DNA of 64,000 bases from Roseibium album (GTDB lineage: Bacteria; Pseudomonadota; Alphaproteobacteria; Rhizobiales; Stappiaceae), in NCBI GenBank assembly GCA_001404055.1, contig CXTY01000011.1, positions 1 through 64,000 of the forward strand. The letters are read 5' to 3'. The notes under the pieces are model-generated. The model was not told the origin of the DNA. It saw only the letters and a list, made by a program, of their open reading frames with translations, and searched no databases. The translations under genes were made by a program, and so were the position numbers. Positions within the stretch are counted from its first letter, which is position 1, and every line of letters begins with the position of its first letter. Positions 49,103 to 58,045 of this stretch are shown in pieces.

Positions 49103-49894
49103 ATGATTTGGTTTCGGATATTTTTGACCTTGTTCCTACTGACCGGTCCTGTCGGTTCGACGTCTTCAGCTGAAACCTGGCGGATCACTTCACTGGAATG
49201 GCCACCCTATTCCGGATCCAATCTAAAAGGCGGCGGCAAGGCAATTGCAGCTCTTCGGGCTGTCCTCAAGGAAGCTGAAATAGACCTAGAAGTGGATTTC
49301 ATGCCATGGACACGCGCGCAGTCTGTCGCGACGGCCCCGGAATACGTCGGGTATTTTCCGGCCTGGCCTGAGGAAGTCCGCGAAGGTTTTGCCGCGTCGG
49401 ATACCGTTGATCTATCGCTGGTGGGCGTATTACAACGCAAAGGTTCAAACGCAAACTGGGCGACAATCGAAGAATTGTTCAAAAATTATCGCGTCGGCTT
49501 CGTAAGAAGCTACGTATATCCTGCAGAGCTTCAACGACAGATATACCGGAACTATGACCCAGAAGATGGTGCCGAGAACGAACACGACCTGGCTCGGGTT
49601 CTGGACGCTGGTCGCGTCGATGTCGCATTAACCGATCCAAAAGTGATGATGCATGTGGCAAAAGAGCTTTCGCTCAATGGTATCGATGGCAATGCAAAAA
49701 TATTGCAGCAGCACCCACTGGTTCTGGCACTGTCCATGAAAGAAGGTTTCGAAGAAAAACGTCTTTTGCTGAATAATCTGCTTTCACAGTCCAGCGATCT
49801 TCAACTCGCTTGCTGCCTGAAATCAGAACAAACCCTGCCGGCAGGGTCCTTGAGTAAACCCACGTGGAACCGTCAAACTCATTCCGTCGACTGA
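49103..49894 (+). CDS. Orphan periplasmic solute-binding protein (family 3-like)
   Basis: A 263-residue transporter substrate-binding-domain protein with signal peptide (MIWFRIFLTLFLLTGPVGST, cleaved near SSAE). The mature part has TWRITSLEWPPYSGSNLKGG, the WPPY opening of this group, FMPWTRAQSVATAPEYVGYF and LARVLDAGRVDVALTDPKVM. No permease or ATPase lies near. Such orphans often act as sensors or with distant transporters. Its 3' end overlaps that of hflX by 16 bases, tail to tail. It splits the usual mazG-hflX adjacency. Confidence 0.8.
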   Translation: MIWFRIFLTLFLLTGPVGSTSSAETWRITSLEWPPYSGSNLKGGGKAIAALRAVLKEAEIDLEVDFMPWTRAQSVATAPEYVGYFPAWPEEVREGFAASDTVDLSLVGVLQRKGSNANWATIEELFKNYRVGFVRSYVYPAELQRQIYRNYDPEDGAENEHDLARVLDAGRVDVALTDPKVMMHVAKELSLNGIDGNAKILQQHPLVLALSMKEGFEEKRLLLNNLLSQSSDLQLACCLKSEQTLPAGSLSKPTWNRQTHSVD

Positions 49895-51291
49895 ACGAAC
49901 GCTGCAAATGCCTCTCTGAAAGGCCCGCGTTGCTTGTCCGATACGCGCACTTCAGCGGTCACAAAGTCTTCTGCATCTGCGCGCTCCAGAACCTCTGAAA
50001 GCTGATAAAGTTTTGCAAGAAGCGCACCTTCCGCCACAGGTATCTTAACCGAGAGAATGTCATCGTGCTGTGCCATAAAGGCATCAACCCGGACCGAAAG
50101 CTGGTCAAGCCCCTCGCCCGTCAGAGCCGACAGCGAAACCGGCCCGTCTTCGCCCACATCTTCCAGCAATTTCTCCCTGTAAGCTGCTTCCAAACAATCA
50201 ATCTTGTTCCAGACCTCAATAACCGGTGCCCCGGTTAAAGCGTCCACCCCAAGATCGTTCAGGGTTTTCTTGACGTCTTCAGCTTGTGCCTCGGTGTCAG
50301 GATGCGAAATGTCACGTACATGCAGAATGAGATCGGCTTCAAGCACTTCTTCAAGCGTCGCCCGGAAGGCAGCAACCAGGTGCGTTGGCAGGTCAGAAAT
50401 AAAGCCGACAGTATCCGACAGAATGACTTCCCTGCCATGTGGAAGCTTCACTTTCCGCAATGTCGGGTCAAGCGTTGCAAACAGAAGATCCTTGGCGAAG
50501 ACTTCGGATTCTGTCAGCCGATTGAATAGCGTCGATTTACCGGCATTCGTGTAGCCGACGAGCGCAACAACCGGTTGAGGTATTTTCTTACGCTTTTTCC
50601 GGTGCAGATCGCGGGTCCTGCGCACGCCCTCAAGCTGTTTTTGAAGCGAAATTATACGATCTTGAATTTGGCGCCGATCGGCTTCGATTTGGGTTTCGCC
50701 CGGCCCGCCCATGAAACCGGCACCGCCGCGCTGCCGCTCAAGGTGTGTCCATGAGCGCACCAACCGGCTTTTCTGCCAGCTCAAATGAGCCAGGTCCACC
50801 TGCAGACGGCCTTCTTTGGTACGCGCCCTGTCGCCAAAAATTTCAAGAATAAGACCCGTACGGTCAATAACCTTGGTCTTGAGGCGCCGCTCAAGGTTAC
50901 GTTGCTGCACCGGCGAAAGCGGGTGATCAATCACGACCAGATCCAGGTCTTCACTGGCGACAATACCCGCCAGTTCCGCAACTTTCCCTTCACCGAACAA
51001 GGTTGCCGGTTTTGGATTATTGATCCGGACAATTCCGGCATGAACAATTGTGAGATTTATGGCAGCGCTAAGGCCCAACGCCTCTTCAAGGCGTGCTTCG
51101 GGGCTACGGTTTGCGCGCAAATCCTGCTGTGCGGATTCTCCGCGCAATTGCAGGATCGGCTCCAAAATCATCGCACGGAAGGGCTGAGGTTGACGGTCAA
51201 CCCCAGTTTCTTTCAGTCTGATCGATTTCTGGCCGGGCTCTTCAGCACCGTTGGATTTTGAAAAATCGTCTGCGCGAGACTTCGGTTTCAA
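49879..51291 (-). CDS. hflX: GTPase HflX
   Basis: Ribosome-splitting GTPase of heat-stressed cells. Its N-terminal domain (TLFGEGKVAELAGIV, VIDHPLSPVQQRNLERRLK) and the glycine-rich HLERQRGGAGFMGGPGETQI are the HflX hallmark. The G domain has VALVGYTNAGKSTLFNRL (G1), LSDTVGFISDLP (G3) and VWNKIDCL (G4). 470 residues is at the long end. A TTG start at 51291, adjoining the hfq stop, is used; ATG at 51171 is the next choice. It overlaps the binding-protein gene at the 3' end. Confidence 0.9.
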   Translation of the reverse strand: MKPKSRADDFSKSNGAEEPGQKSIRLKETGVDRQPQPFRAMILEPILQLRGESAQQDLRANRSPEARLEEALGLSAAINLTIVHAGIVRINNPKPATLFGEGKVAELAGIVASEDLDLVVIDHPLSPVQQRNLERRLKTKVIDRTGLILEIFGDRARTKEGRLQVDLAHLSWQKSRLVRSWTHLERQRGGAGFMGGPGETQIEADRRQIQDRIISLQKQLEGVRRTRDLHRKKRKKIPQPVVALVGYTNAGKSTLFNRLTESEVFAKDLLFATLDPTLRKVKLPHGREVILSDTVGFISDLPTHLVAAFRATLEEVLEADLILHVRDISHPDTEAQAEDVKKTLNDLGVDALTGAPVIEVWNKIDCLEAAYREKLLEDVGEDGPVSLSALTGEGLDQLSVRVDAFMAQHDDILSVKIPVAEGALLAKLYQLSEVLERADAEDFVTAEVRVSDKQRGPFREAFAAFVQSTE

Positions 51292-51546
51292 TCAGTTTGC
51301 CTTTTCCGCGTTTTCCTCTGCCTGATCGAACAGTTGAACAGGTCCGTTTGGCATAATTGTGGAAATAGCATGTTTGTAGACAAGCTGGGAATGTCCATCA
51401 CGACGTAGCAAGACGCAGAAATTGTCAAACCAGGTCACAACACCCTGCAATTTCACACCGTTGATGAGAAAAATCGTCAGAGGAGTTTTTTGTTTGCGAA
51501 CGTGATTAAGAAAAGTGTCTTGGAGATTTTGTGCGCGCTCAGCCAT
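51292..51546 (-). CDS. hfq: RNA chaperone Hfq
   Basis: Hexameric Sm-like RNA chaperone. The 84 residues include Sm1 ([20 protein letters not shown]) and Sm2 ([15 protein letters not shown], with the YKHA block), as expected. It lies just upstream of hflX with no gap, the usual arrangement. Confidence 0.98.
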   Translation of the reverse strand: MAERAQNLQDTFLNHVRKQKTPLTIFLINGVKLQGVVTWFDNFCVLLRRDGHSQLVYKHAISTIMPNGPVQLFDQAEENAEKAN

Positions 51547-51737
51547 CAGTCTTTTTATCCTATTTTTTCCGGATGCGGCCGAGCTTCCGGCGTTTCAGCA
51601 GCTTACCGTCAAAAGCCGTTCAAAATCAAACGTTAAGGATGACGTTCCGCCCGCTTCTTTGCATTGCCCACCATCAAGAGCTGTCTGCCCCAGCTCTTTA
51701 ATCTAGCATTCGTTCAGCTAACACAAGGCCAATCGAA

Positions 51738-52601
51738 TCATACCGCCTGCAAATCAGTAGCAGTATGGAACAATTCACGCAATCGGGTTGCAACCGAACC
51801 AGGATGCCCATTTCCGATTATTCTGCCATCGACCCGCGTCACCGGCATGACGACACTTGTCGCTGCGGTTACAAAAGCTTCTTTCGCTTCGAAAGCTTCC
51901 GAAAGACTGAATGGTCTTTCCTCAAACTTCAGTCCCTCGCGTTCAATCAGTTGCAGGACAATTGCTCTTGTAATACCGCGCAGGATACCGCTTTCCGCCG
52001 GCCTGGTAATCAGGACACCATCCTTGGTCACGATCCAGGCATTTGTCGATCCGCCCTCGGTAACAAAACCCTCGGCATCAACATACCAGGCTTCTTTACC
52101 ACCCTGTTCCTTCGCATTTTGTTTTGCCAAAACGTTCGGCAGCAAAGCCACGGTCTTAATATCAACACGTGGCCACCGGTTCTCAGGATAACTGAAGACA
52201 GCGATACCCTGTTCTGCCTGTGCTTTGGCGGCTTCCGGACTGGCCGACCTCGCTGTAACAACAATGGAAGGTGCAACATCTTCAGGCGGGAAAAAATGAT
52301 CTCTCCGAGAAACACCACGTGTCACCTGAATGTAGACCAGCCCATTTCGCACCCGGTTTCGGATTGCAACCTGTCTCAGCACAAATTCAACAGCGGCACG
52401 CGACATGGGCCAATCGATACGAAGCTCATGCAACGATCTGCCGAGCCGATCCAGATGCCTGGGAACATCAACAATCTTGCCCTGCCAGATTTCGCAGACT
52501 TCGTAAACGCCATCGGCAAATTGATACCCACGGTCTTCAACATGGACCGCAGCGTCCGCATGGCGAACGTACTGACCGTTTACATAGGCAATCCGGCTCA
52601 T
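51738..52601 (-). CDS. dat: D-amino-acid transaminase
   Basis: Class IV PLP aminotransferase, most like D-alanine aminotransferase: it opens RIAYVNGQYVRHADAAVHVE and has EDRGYQFADGVYEV. The PLP lysine is in RVDIKTVALLPNVLAKQ, followed by EAWYVDAEGFVTEGGSTNAW and TRPAESGILRGITR. 287 residues. It sits between trkA and hfq, as in many Rhizobiales. A RutR-like operator lies 55 bp upstream of its ATG, which suggests a link to pyrimidine nitrogen use; this is inference. Branched-chain or aminodeoxychorismate lyase relatives are less likely. Confidence 0.88.
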   Translation of the reverse strand: MSRIAYVNGQYVRHADAAVHVEDRGYQFADGVYEVCEIWQGKIVDVPRHLDRLGRSLHELRIDWPMSRAAVEFVLRQVAIRNRVRNGLVYIQVTRGVSRRDHFFPPEDVAPSIVVTARSASPEAAKAQAEQGIAVFSYPENRWPRVDIKTVALLPNVLAKQNAKEQGGKEAWYVDAEGFVTEGGSTNAWIVTKDGVLITRPAESGILRGITRAIVLQLIEREGLKFEERPFSLSEAFEAKEAFVTAATSVVMPVTRVDGRIIGNGHPGSVATRLRELFHTATDLQAV

Positions 52602-52655
52602 AATTCCTCCAGAACAGGCACACCAATATCAAACCGATTGGTATTTATCGAAGTT

Positions 52656-52671
52656 TTGACCATTTGGTCGA
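52656..52671. promoter_or_regulatory. RutR-like operator upstream of the D-amino-acid transaminase gene
   Basis: TTGACCATTTGGTCGA differs from the perfect operator at 38875 by one base, and shares the same TT spacer. It lies 55 bp before the dat start, between dat and the end of trkA, the only intergenic region there. Wider flanks also pair (TTTTGA and TCAAAA). Confidence 0.65.
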
Positions 52672-52704
52672 TCAAAAGCAAGCGCAGATAACGGCCTTGC
52701 CAGA

Positions 52705-54081
52705 TCAAAAGAAATCCAGGCTAACTCTAAACATCTGCTCTACCTGACGAACCCTGTTTGCGACGGCAAAGATAACAATTCGGTCCTGCGCCAGAATTTG
52801 AAGATCACCATTTGGCGTCAAAACTTCCCCGCCGCGAAAAACGGCACCGACACGAATTCCTGAGGGCAAATCAATGACCCTGAGCGGCTTTCCAACAAGT
52901 GGGGAGGTATCAAGGGCTTCGGCTTCAACAATTTCAGCTGCACCATTTTGCAGTGAATGCACGCCCCTGATCCTGCCGCGGCGAACGTGTTGCAGTATCC
53001 GGGAAATAGTGACCGCCCGCGGATTTATAAATGCATCAATCCCAAGTGCGCTCGCAAAGGCGGGATAACTCGGGTTGTTGAGCAGAGACAAAGATCTTTT
53101 ACAGCCAAGTTTCTTGGCCATCACGGAAGACAGGATGTTGACCTCATCCTCGTTGGTCAGCGCAACCATCGTATCAGCATCCCCTGCACCGGCTTCATGC
53201 AGGATATTTTGATCAAGAGCACTGCCATGGAGTATGACAGAGCGTTTGAGACCATCAGCAACCGCCATAGCGCGATCTCGAGAAGCTTCGATCAATTTGA
53301 TTTTCGTACCGGTATGCCGTTGCTCAAGAGCTTCAGCAACGTAAAGACCTATATTGCCGCCGCCAGCGATAATGACTTTTGCCGCTTCCGGCTCTTCGTG
53401 ACCGAAGATGCTCAAGGTTCTGCGAACCTGGTCCTTGCGTGCGACGACATAAGCCAGGTCACCAGTCAGGATTGAGTCGCTGCTCTTTGGAACAAACAGC
53501 CGATTATTCCGGTAAATACCGACAACAACTGCACCCAAGTCAGGGAACAGTTCCGTCAACTGCCGCAAGGGAGTGTCGACAACCGGGCAGTCTTCCTCGC
53601 ACTGGATGCCAACGACGACGATCTGATCGTCAGCGAAGCGCACTGTTTCAACGGCGCCCGGCAGTGCCAAACGCCTCAGCACCATCTCACCGACTTCGAT
53701 TTCCGGTGAAATAATCACGTCGATCGGCATGTGATCGCGTGAAAACAGGTTCCGCCACCGTCCTTGCAGGTAAGACTGCGCGCGAATGCGGGCGACTTTC
53801 GTCGGCACGTTGAAAAGCGAATGCGCCACCTGACAAGCCACCATGTTGACTTCATCATAAAGGGTGACAGCAACGATCATGTCGGCTTCTTCAGCGCCCG
53901 CCTGGGCAAGAATGTCCGGATGCGCACCGTGGCCGACGAAACCGCGAACATCGAGTTGATCCCCAATGGCATTGATCAACTGGGGGGAAGAATCGATAAC
54001 GGAAACGTCGTTTTGTTCGGCGGCCAGGCGTTCAGCAATTCCGTAACCCACCTGCCCGGCGCCGCAAATGACAATTTTCAT
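52705..54081 (-). CDS. trkA: Potassium uptake regulatory subunit TrkA
   Basis: Peripheral NAD-binding regulator of Trk potassium channels. Two RCK halves are visible: GAGQVGYGIAERLAAEQNDV near residue 6 and GGGNIGLYVAEALEQ near 238, each followed by a TrkA-C domain (VRRLALPGAVETVRF region; GKPLRVIDLPSGIRVGAVFR). 458 residues is exact for the family. The gene is part of the ntr-trkA block. Confidence 0.96.
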   Translation of the reverse strand: MKIVICGAGQVGYGIAERLAAEQNDVSVIDSSPQLINAIGDQLDVRGFVGHGAHPDILAQAGAEEADMIVAVTLYDEVNMVACQVAHSLFNVPTKVARIRAQSYLQGRWRNLFSRDHMPIDVIISPEIEVGEMVLRRLALPGAVETVRFADDQIVVVGIQCEEDCPVVDTPLRQLTELFPDLGAVVVGIYRNNRLFVPKSSDSILTGDLAYVVARKDQVRRTLSIFGHEEPEAAKVIIAGGGNIGLYVAEALEQRHTGTKIKLIEASRDRAMAVADGLKRSVILHGSALDQNILHEAGAGDADTMVALTNEDEVNILSSVMAKKLGCKRSLSLLNNPSYPAFASALGIDAFINPRAVTISRILQHVRRGRIRGVHSLQNGAAEIVEAEALDTSPLVGKPLRVIDLPSGIRVGAVFRGGEVLTPNGDLQILAQDRIVIFAVANRVRQVEQMFRVSLDFF

Positions 54082-54125
54082 GGGAAGCCTTCCCCGCTTT
54101 ACAATTTAATGATTGCCACTGTCCG

Positions 54126-55493
54126 TCAGGTCATGCCAAGCGTTTTCAACTTGCGGTGAAGCGCGGAACGCTCCATGCCAACGAACTCTGCGGTCCGGGA
54201 GATATTTCCATCAAATCTCTTGATTTGAGCCTGAAGGTATTCCCGTTCAAAAATCTCACGGGCCTCCCTGAGCGGCACAGACATCAGATGTTCGCCGGTT
54301 CCAGACGTCGGTAGATTTGGCAGCGTTTCACCAATTTCGGCTGGGAGAAGGTCTGCAGTGATCGTGCTATCGGGATCACCTCGGCTCAAGATGAGAAGCC
54401 GCTCTACGTTATTGCGCAACTGACGAACGTTTCCTGGCCAATCATGGGTTTGAAGAACCGCCATTGCGTCTTCGCCGATTGGACGTTGTGGGATGCCCGA
54501 CGCAGATGAAATCTGTTCCAGAAAATGGTGAACCAGTACGGGAATATCTTCCCTTCGTTCCGAAAGTCCCGGAACCCTAAGCGGAACTACACTTAAGCGA
54601 TGGTAGAGATCCTGCCGGAAGAGACCGGACGCAATATGTTCTTCCAGGTTTTTCGATGTGGAGGACAGAATTCGAATATCGACTTGAACCTTGTGCGTCC
54701 CGCCTACACGCGAAAAACTCTGCTCGACAAGCACACGCAAGATCTTGCCCTGCGTTTCGGCCGGCATGTCCGCGACCTCATCGAGATACAGCGTGCCACC
54801 ATGTGCCTCTTCCAATGCACCGATTTTTCGAAGGTTTCCGCTCGTATCTTCAATGCCGAACAGCTCTTCTTCCATCCGCGCTGGTGTGATCGTTGCTGCG
54901 TTCAGAACAACAAACGGACTTTTTGCTCGCGGTGAAAGATCATGGATCATACGCGCAGCACGTTCTTTGCCGGCACCGGATGGTCCGACAATCAGAATAC
55001 GGCTGTTTGTTGCAGCAATCTTTTGAACGGTCTGACGAAGATTATGCGCAGCAGAGGAGTCCCCCACTATATCGCTGGTTTCACCGCTTCTCTGTTTCAA
55101 GTCCCGGATCTCACGCTTGAGACTGGAAGCCTCGAGCGCTCGCTCGACAATATGGATCAGCCGATCAGCCTTGAACGGCTTTTCGATGTAATCGTATGCG
55201 CCGCGCTTGATAGCAGAAACCGCTGTTTCAATATTGCCGTGACCGGAAATAATCACGACCGGAAGATTTGGATCCATTTCCTTCAACACATCCAGCAGGG
55301 CCAGGCCGTCAAGCCGGCTGCCCTGCAACCAGATGTCCAGGATTACAAGAGACGGCTTGCGTTCCTTGATAGCAGCAAGTGCGCTGTCAGAATCGCGCGC
55401 GGTTCTGGTCCCATATCCGTCATCGTCCAGAATTCCGGCGATCATCTCGCGAATATCGGTTTCGTCATCTACGACTAGAATATCATGTGCCAT
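54126..55493 (-). CDS. ntrX: Response regulator NtrX
   Basis: Response regulator partner of NtrY. The REC domain has ILVVDDETDI and the phospho-aspartate in VILDIWLQGSRLDG; the AAA+ domain has GPSGAGKERAARMI and GGTLYLDEVADMP; the C-terminal Fis-type HTH ends the protein (ISRTAEFVGMERSALHRKLK). The sigma-54 contact loop GAFTGA is absent: where NtrC has [15 protein letters not shown], NtrX has IEDTSGNLRKIG. This loss is typical of alphaproteobacterial NtrX, so it is not expected to activate sigma-54 promoters. The ATG at 55493 is used; it overlaps the ntrY stop. Confidence 0.95.
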   Translation of the reverse strand: MAHDILVVDDETDIREMIAGILDDDGYGTRTARDSDSALAAIKERKPSLVILDIWLQGSRLDGLALLDVLKEMDPNLPVVIISGHGNIETAVSAIKRGAYDYIEKPFKADRLIHIVERALEASSLKREIRDLKQRSGETSDIVGDSSAAHNLRQTVQKIAATNSRILIVGPSGAGKERAARMIHDLSPRAKSPFVVLNAATITPARMEEELFGIEDTSGNLRKIGALEEAHGGTLYLDEVADMPAETQGKILRVLVEQSFSRVGGTHKVQVDIRILSSTSKNLEEHIASGLFRQDLYHRLSVVPLRVPGLSERREDIPVLVHHFLEQISSASGIPQRPIGEDAMAVLQTHDWPGNVRQLRNNVERLLILSRGDPDSTITADLLPAEIGETLPNLPTSGTGEHLMSVPLREAREIFEREYLQAQIKRFDGNISRTAEFVGMERSALHRKLKTLGMT

Positions 55494-57750
55494 GTGCAAT
55501 CACTGCTTGGTCTTGTTGTTGTTCGGCACCTTGTTCTTCTCCTGCCTCGACGGCCAGCGTCAGGCGAACAAGAGTACCGGTATCTCCAGGATTGGTTTTG
55601 GGAGCATCAAGCAACTCAATGCCACCCCCGTGGTCTTCTAGAATTTTTCTGACAATAGCGAGGCCGAGACCAGTCCCCTTTTCACGGGTTGTCATGTAGG
55701 GCTCCAGAAGCCGGCTACGGTTTTCTTCTGGCAATCCAATTCCATTGTCGGTCACGTCTATCACAACCCGGCCGACATGGTCAGATTCCGCCTGCCTCAG
55801 ACATACAGTCACTTTGCCTTTCGACAGTTCTTCGCCCGCTCGAGCTGCAACTGCCTCTGTCGCGTTTTTGACGACATTTGTAAGTGCTTGACCAAGCAGA
55901 CGTGCGTCAAAAACGGCTTTGACAGGTGTATCGGGTACATCCGCACTGACACTGATCTCAGGATTAGCCACAGATTGCATGAACGCTGCATCCCGCACAC
56001 TTTCCCGAAGATCACCAGGCAACTTGTTGGGTTTACGCATCCGGGCAAAGGAGGAGAACTCGTCCACCATCTGACCGATGTCTCCAACCTGCCGAACGAT
56101 CGTGTCGATACACAGATCAAAAACTTCGCGATCTTCTTCAATCCGTTTTCCATACCGGCGCCGGATCCGCTCGGCAGAAAGCTGAATAGGTGTTAGTGGA
56201 TTTTTAATCTCGTGGGCGATACGACGTGCAACGTCCGCCCAAGCAGAATTTCGTTGAGCGGAAACCAGGTCTGTAATGTCGTCCAGCGTCACGACGAAAC
56301 CATGCTCGCGACGTGTTGATTGCTCGCTGGTAATGCGAACGCTTATTGTCCGCAGACGGCCTCCACGATTTATCTCGATCTGTGTTTCCGGCAGCTTGTC
56401 CGGTCCTGCCAGCAAGGCTTCCGAGATGCAGTCATGAAGTTCAGGTACCACTTCAACGAGAGATCGATTGAGTATCTGCACTTCATCAAGCTTGAGCAGT
56501 TCCAGCGCCGACCGGTTTATCAACATGATCGAGGCTTCATCATCGATACCGATCACACCGGTGGATACGCCTGACAACACAGCTTCATTAAATCTCCGGC
56601 GGCGATCGATCTGCTCATTTGCGGCAAGCAGCGCATCGCGCTGTCCCAGGAGCTGTCCTGTCATCTTGTTGAAGGTGGTTCCCAGGTTGGCCAGATCGCC
56701 ACCTGTTTTTTCCGTTTGAACTTTAACCAGGAGATTCCCTTGCGAAACCTCGTCCGCAGCAGAAATCAATGTTCTGATCGGGGAGACTAGTCGATTGGCA
56801 AAACCAAAACCGATCCAGATAGCAGAAAGCAAAAGAACCAGCGCAACACCCAGATACACGAGCGCAAAGGCCACCTGGTAGCCAAAACGGCTGTTTTCCA
56901 TCTGCTGGTATTGCAAGGCACCTGTTTCGGCCAGACCCAAGTATTCTACGACACGCGGGTCGATCGCTCGCACTGCATAGAGAAAGAAATTGTCGTAGGC
57001 AGAGAGCTTCATCACACCGCCCACCAGGTTTGAACTTCCCGGGGCAATCAGAATTGGATCACCGGACTTGGCCTTGAAAAAACTGTCCGCAGGTGGCAAC
57101 GGAACGTCCGCATTTGGATCTATCACGACGCGCGTTACGACATCGCCGTTTTCATCCAAGATGAAAGCGGCAAGTATCCCGCGCAAAGACACCTGTGTTG
57201 CAAAAAACTGATCAAATCGGGAAGGCTCAAAATCGTAGACAGCCTTGGCACGATCAATGTCGTTGGTCATGGCAATCAGATCGCCACGCAGAACCCTTGC
57301 GTGCTCCTGAAGGTAGGCTTGTGCGACAGTCAGAGCGTTATCGATTATCTGACGCGTGCGATCCTCGAACCACCTGTCCAATCCCCTATCCAGCGTAACT
57401 GCCGCGAGAATTGCCATCAACACGGCGGGTACGGCGGCAACCAGACTGAAAAGCGCAACGACCCTGACATGCAAACGGGCAGCCGCGCGCCCTCGCCGTC
57501 TTGCCTGCCAGAGTTTCAAAATCTCAAAGGAAATGACACCAAGCAGCACAGCAGCAAGTGCGCCGTTGATCGTCATGGCAGTCGTGATGACTTCGCGTGT
57601 AGGATCGATGGAGGTAAGCCCCATCAGGATCGCAAAAGTCACGGCAATGGAGATCAACGCGATGACCATGATCGCGAGACCAGCCCGCCGCCACAGCTTT
57701 CCCGCAGCGCTCGATTGCGCAACAGATTTATCTACCGCTTCCAGTATCAT
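55483..57750 (-). CDS. ntrY: Sensor histidine kinase NtrY
   Basis: Membrane sensor kinase of 755 residues. There are about four N-terminal helices (AGLAIMVIALISIAVTFAIL among them), a large periplasmic part, a second hydrophobic region, HAMP (GFANRLVSPIRTLISAADEV), PAS (VLSGVSTGVIGIDDEASIML), and the phospho-acceptor HisKA in [20 protein letters not shown], then the ATPase with NVVKNATEAV, VTDNGIGLPEEN and GTGLGLAIV. It pairs with ntrX behind it. About 295 bp of noncoding sequence separates it from ntrC. Confidence 0.96.
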   Translation of the reverse strand: MILEAVDKSVAQSSAAGKLWRRAGLAIMVIALISIAVTFAILMGLTSIDPTREVITTAMTINGALAAVLLGVISFEILKLWQARRRGRAAARLHVRVVALFSLVAAVPAVLMAILAAVTLDRGLDRWFEDRTRQIIDNALTVAQAYLQEHARVLRGDLIAMTNDIDRAKAVYDFEPSRFDQFFATQVSLRGILAAFILDENGDVVTRVVIDPNADVPLPPADSFFKAKSGDPILIAPGSSNLVGGVMKLSAYDNFFLYAVRAIDPRVVEYLGLAETGALQYQQMENSRFGYQVAFALVYLGVALVLLLSAIWIGFGFANRLVSPIRTLISAADEVSQGNLLVKVQTEKTGGDLANLGTTFNKMTGQLLGQRDALLAANEQIDRRRRFNEAVLSGVSTGVIGIDDEASIMLINRSALELLKLDEVQILNRSLVEVVPELHDCISEALLAGPDKLPETQIEINRGGRLRTISVRITSEQSTRREHGFVVTLDDITDLVSAQRNSAWADVARRIAHEIKNPLTPIQLSAERIRRRYGKRIEEDREVFDLCIDTIVRQVGDIGQMVDEFSSFARMRKPNKLPGDLRESVRDAAFMQSVANPEISVSADVPDTPVKAVFDARLLGQALTNVVKNATEAVAARAGEELSKGKVTVCLRQAESDHVGRVVIDVTDNGIGLPEENRSRLLEPYMTTREKGTGLGLAIVRKILEDHGGGIELLDAPKTNPGDTGTLVRLTLAVEAGEEQGAEQQQDQAVIAHGT

Positions 57751-58045
57751 TCAGCCTCTAGGTGCCCACATTCTAATTGGCGGGTCCGACTCCCGTTATT
57801 TTGAGGCAAACTTACCACACAATGTTGCGAAATTGCGACAGGATTGAATTCCCGCGCAAAAAAGGCGGTGGACGGTAGAATTGAGCTGCGCGCTGCGCGG
57901 TCTGTCTGGCTGAAATACACGATAGTTGGTTTTGACCTTCAATCGGCCAAACGCGATGGAAGGTGCAATTTCGCCCCTATCAAAAACCAACTTCTGTCAG
58001 ATATTCAAATCGCATTCTGTCGGCAAGACAGTCATTTTATGCAAT

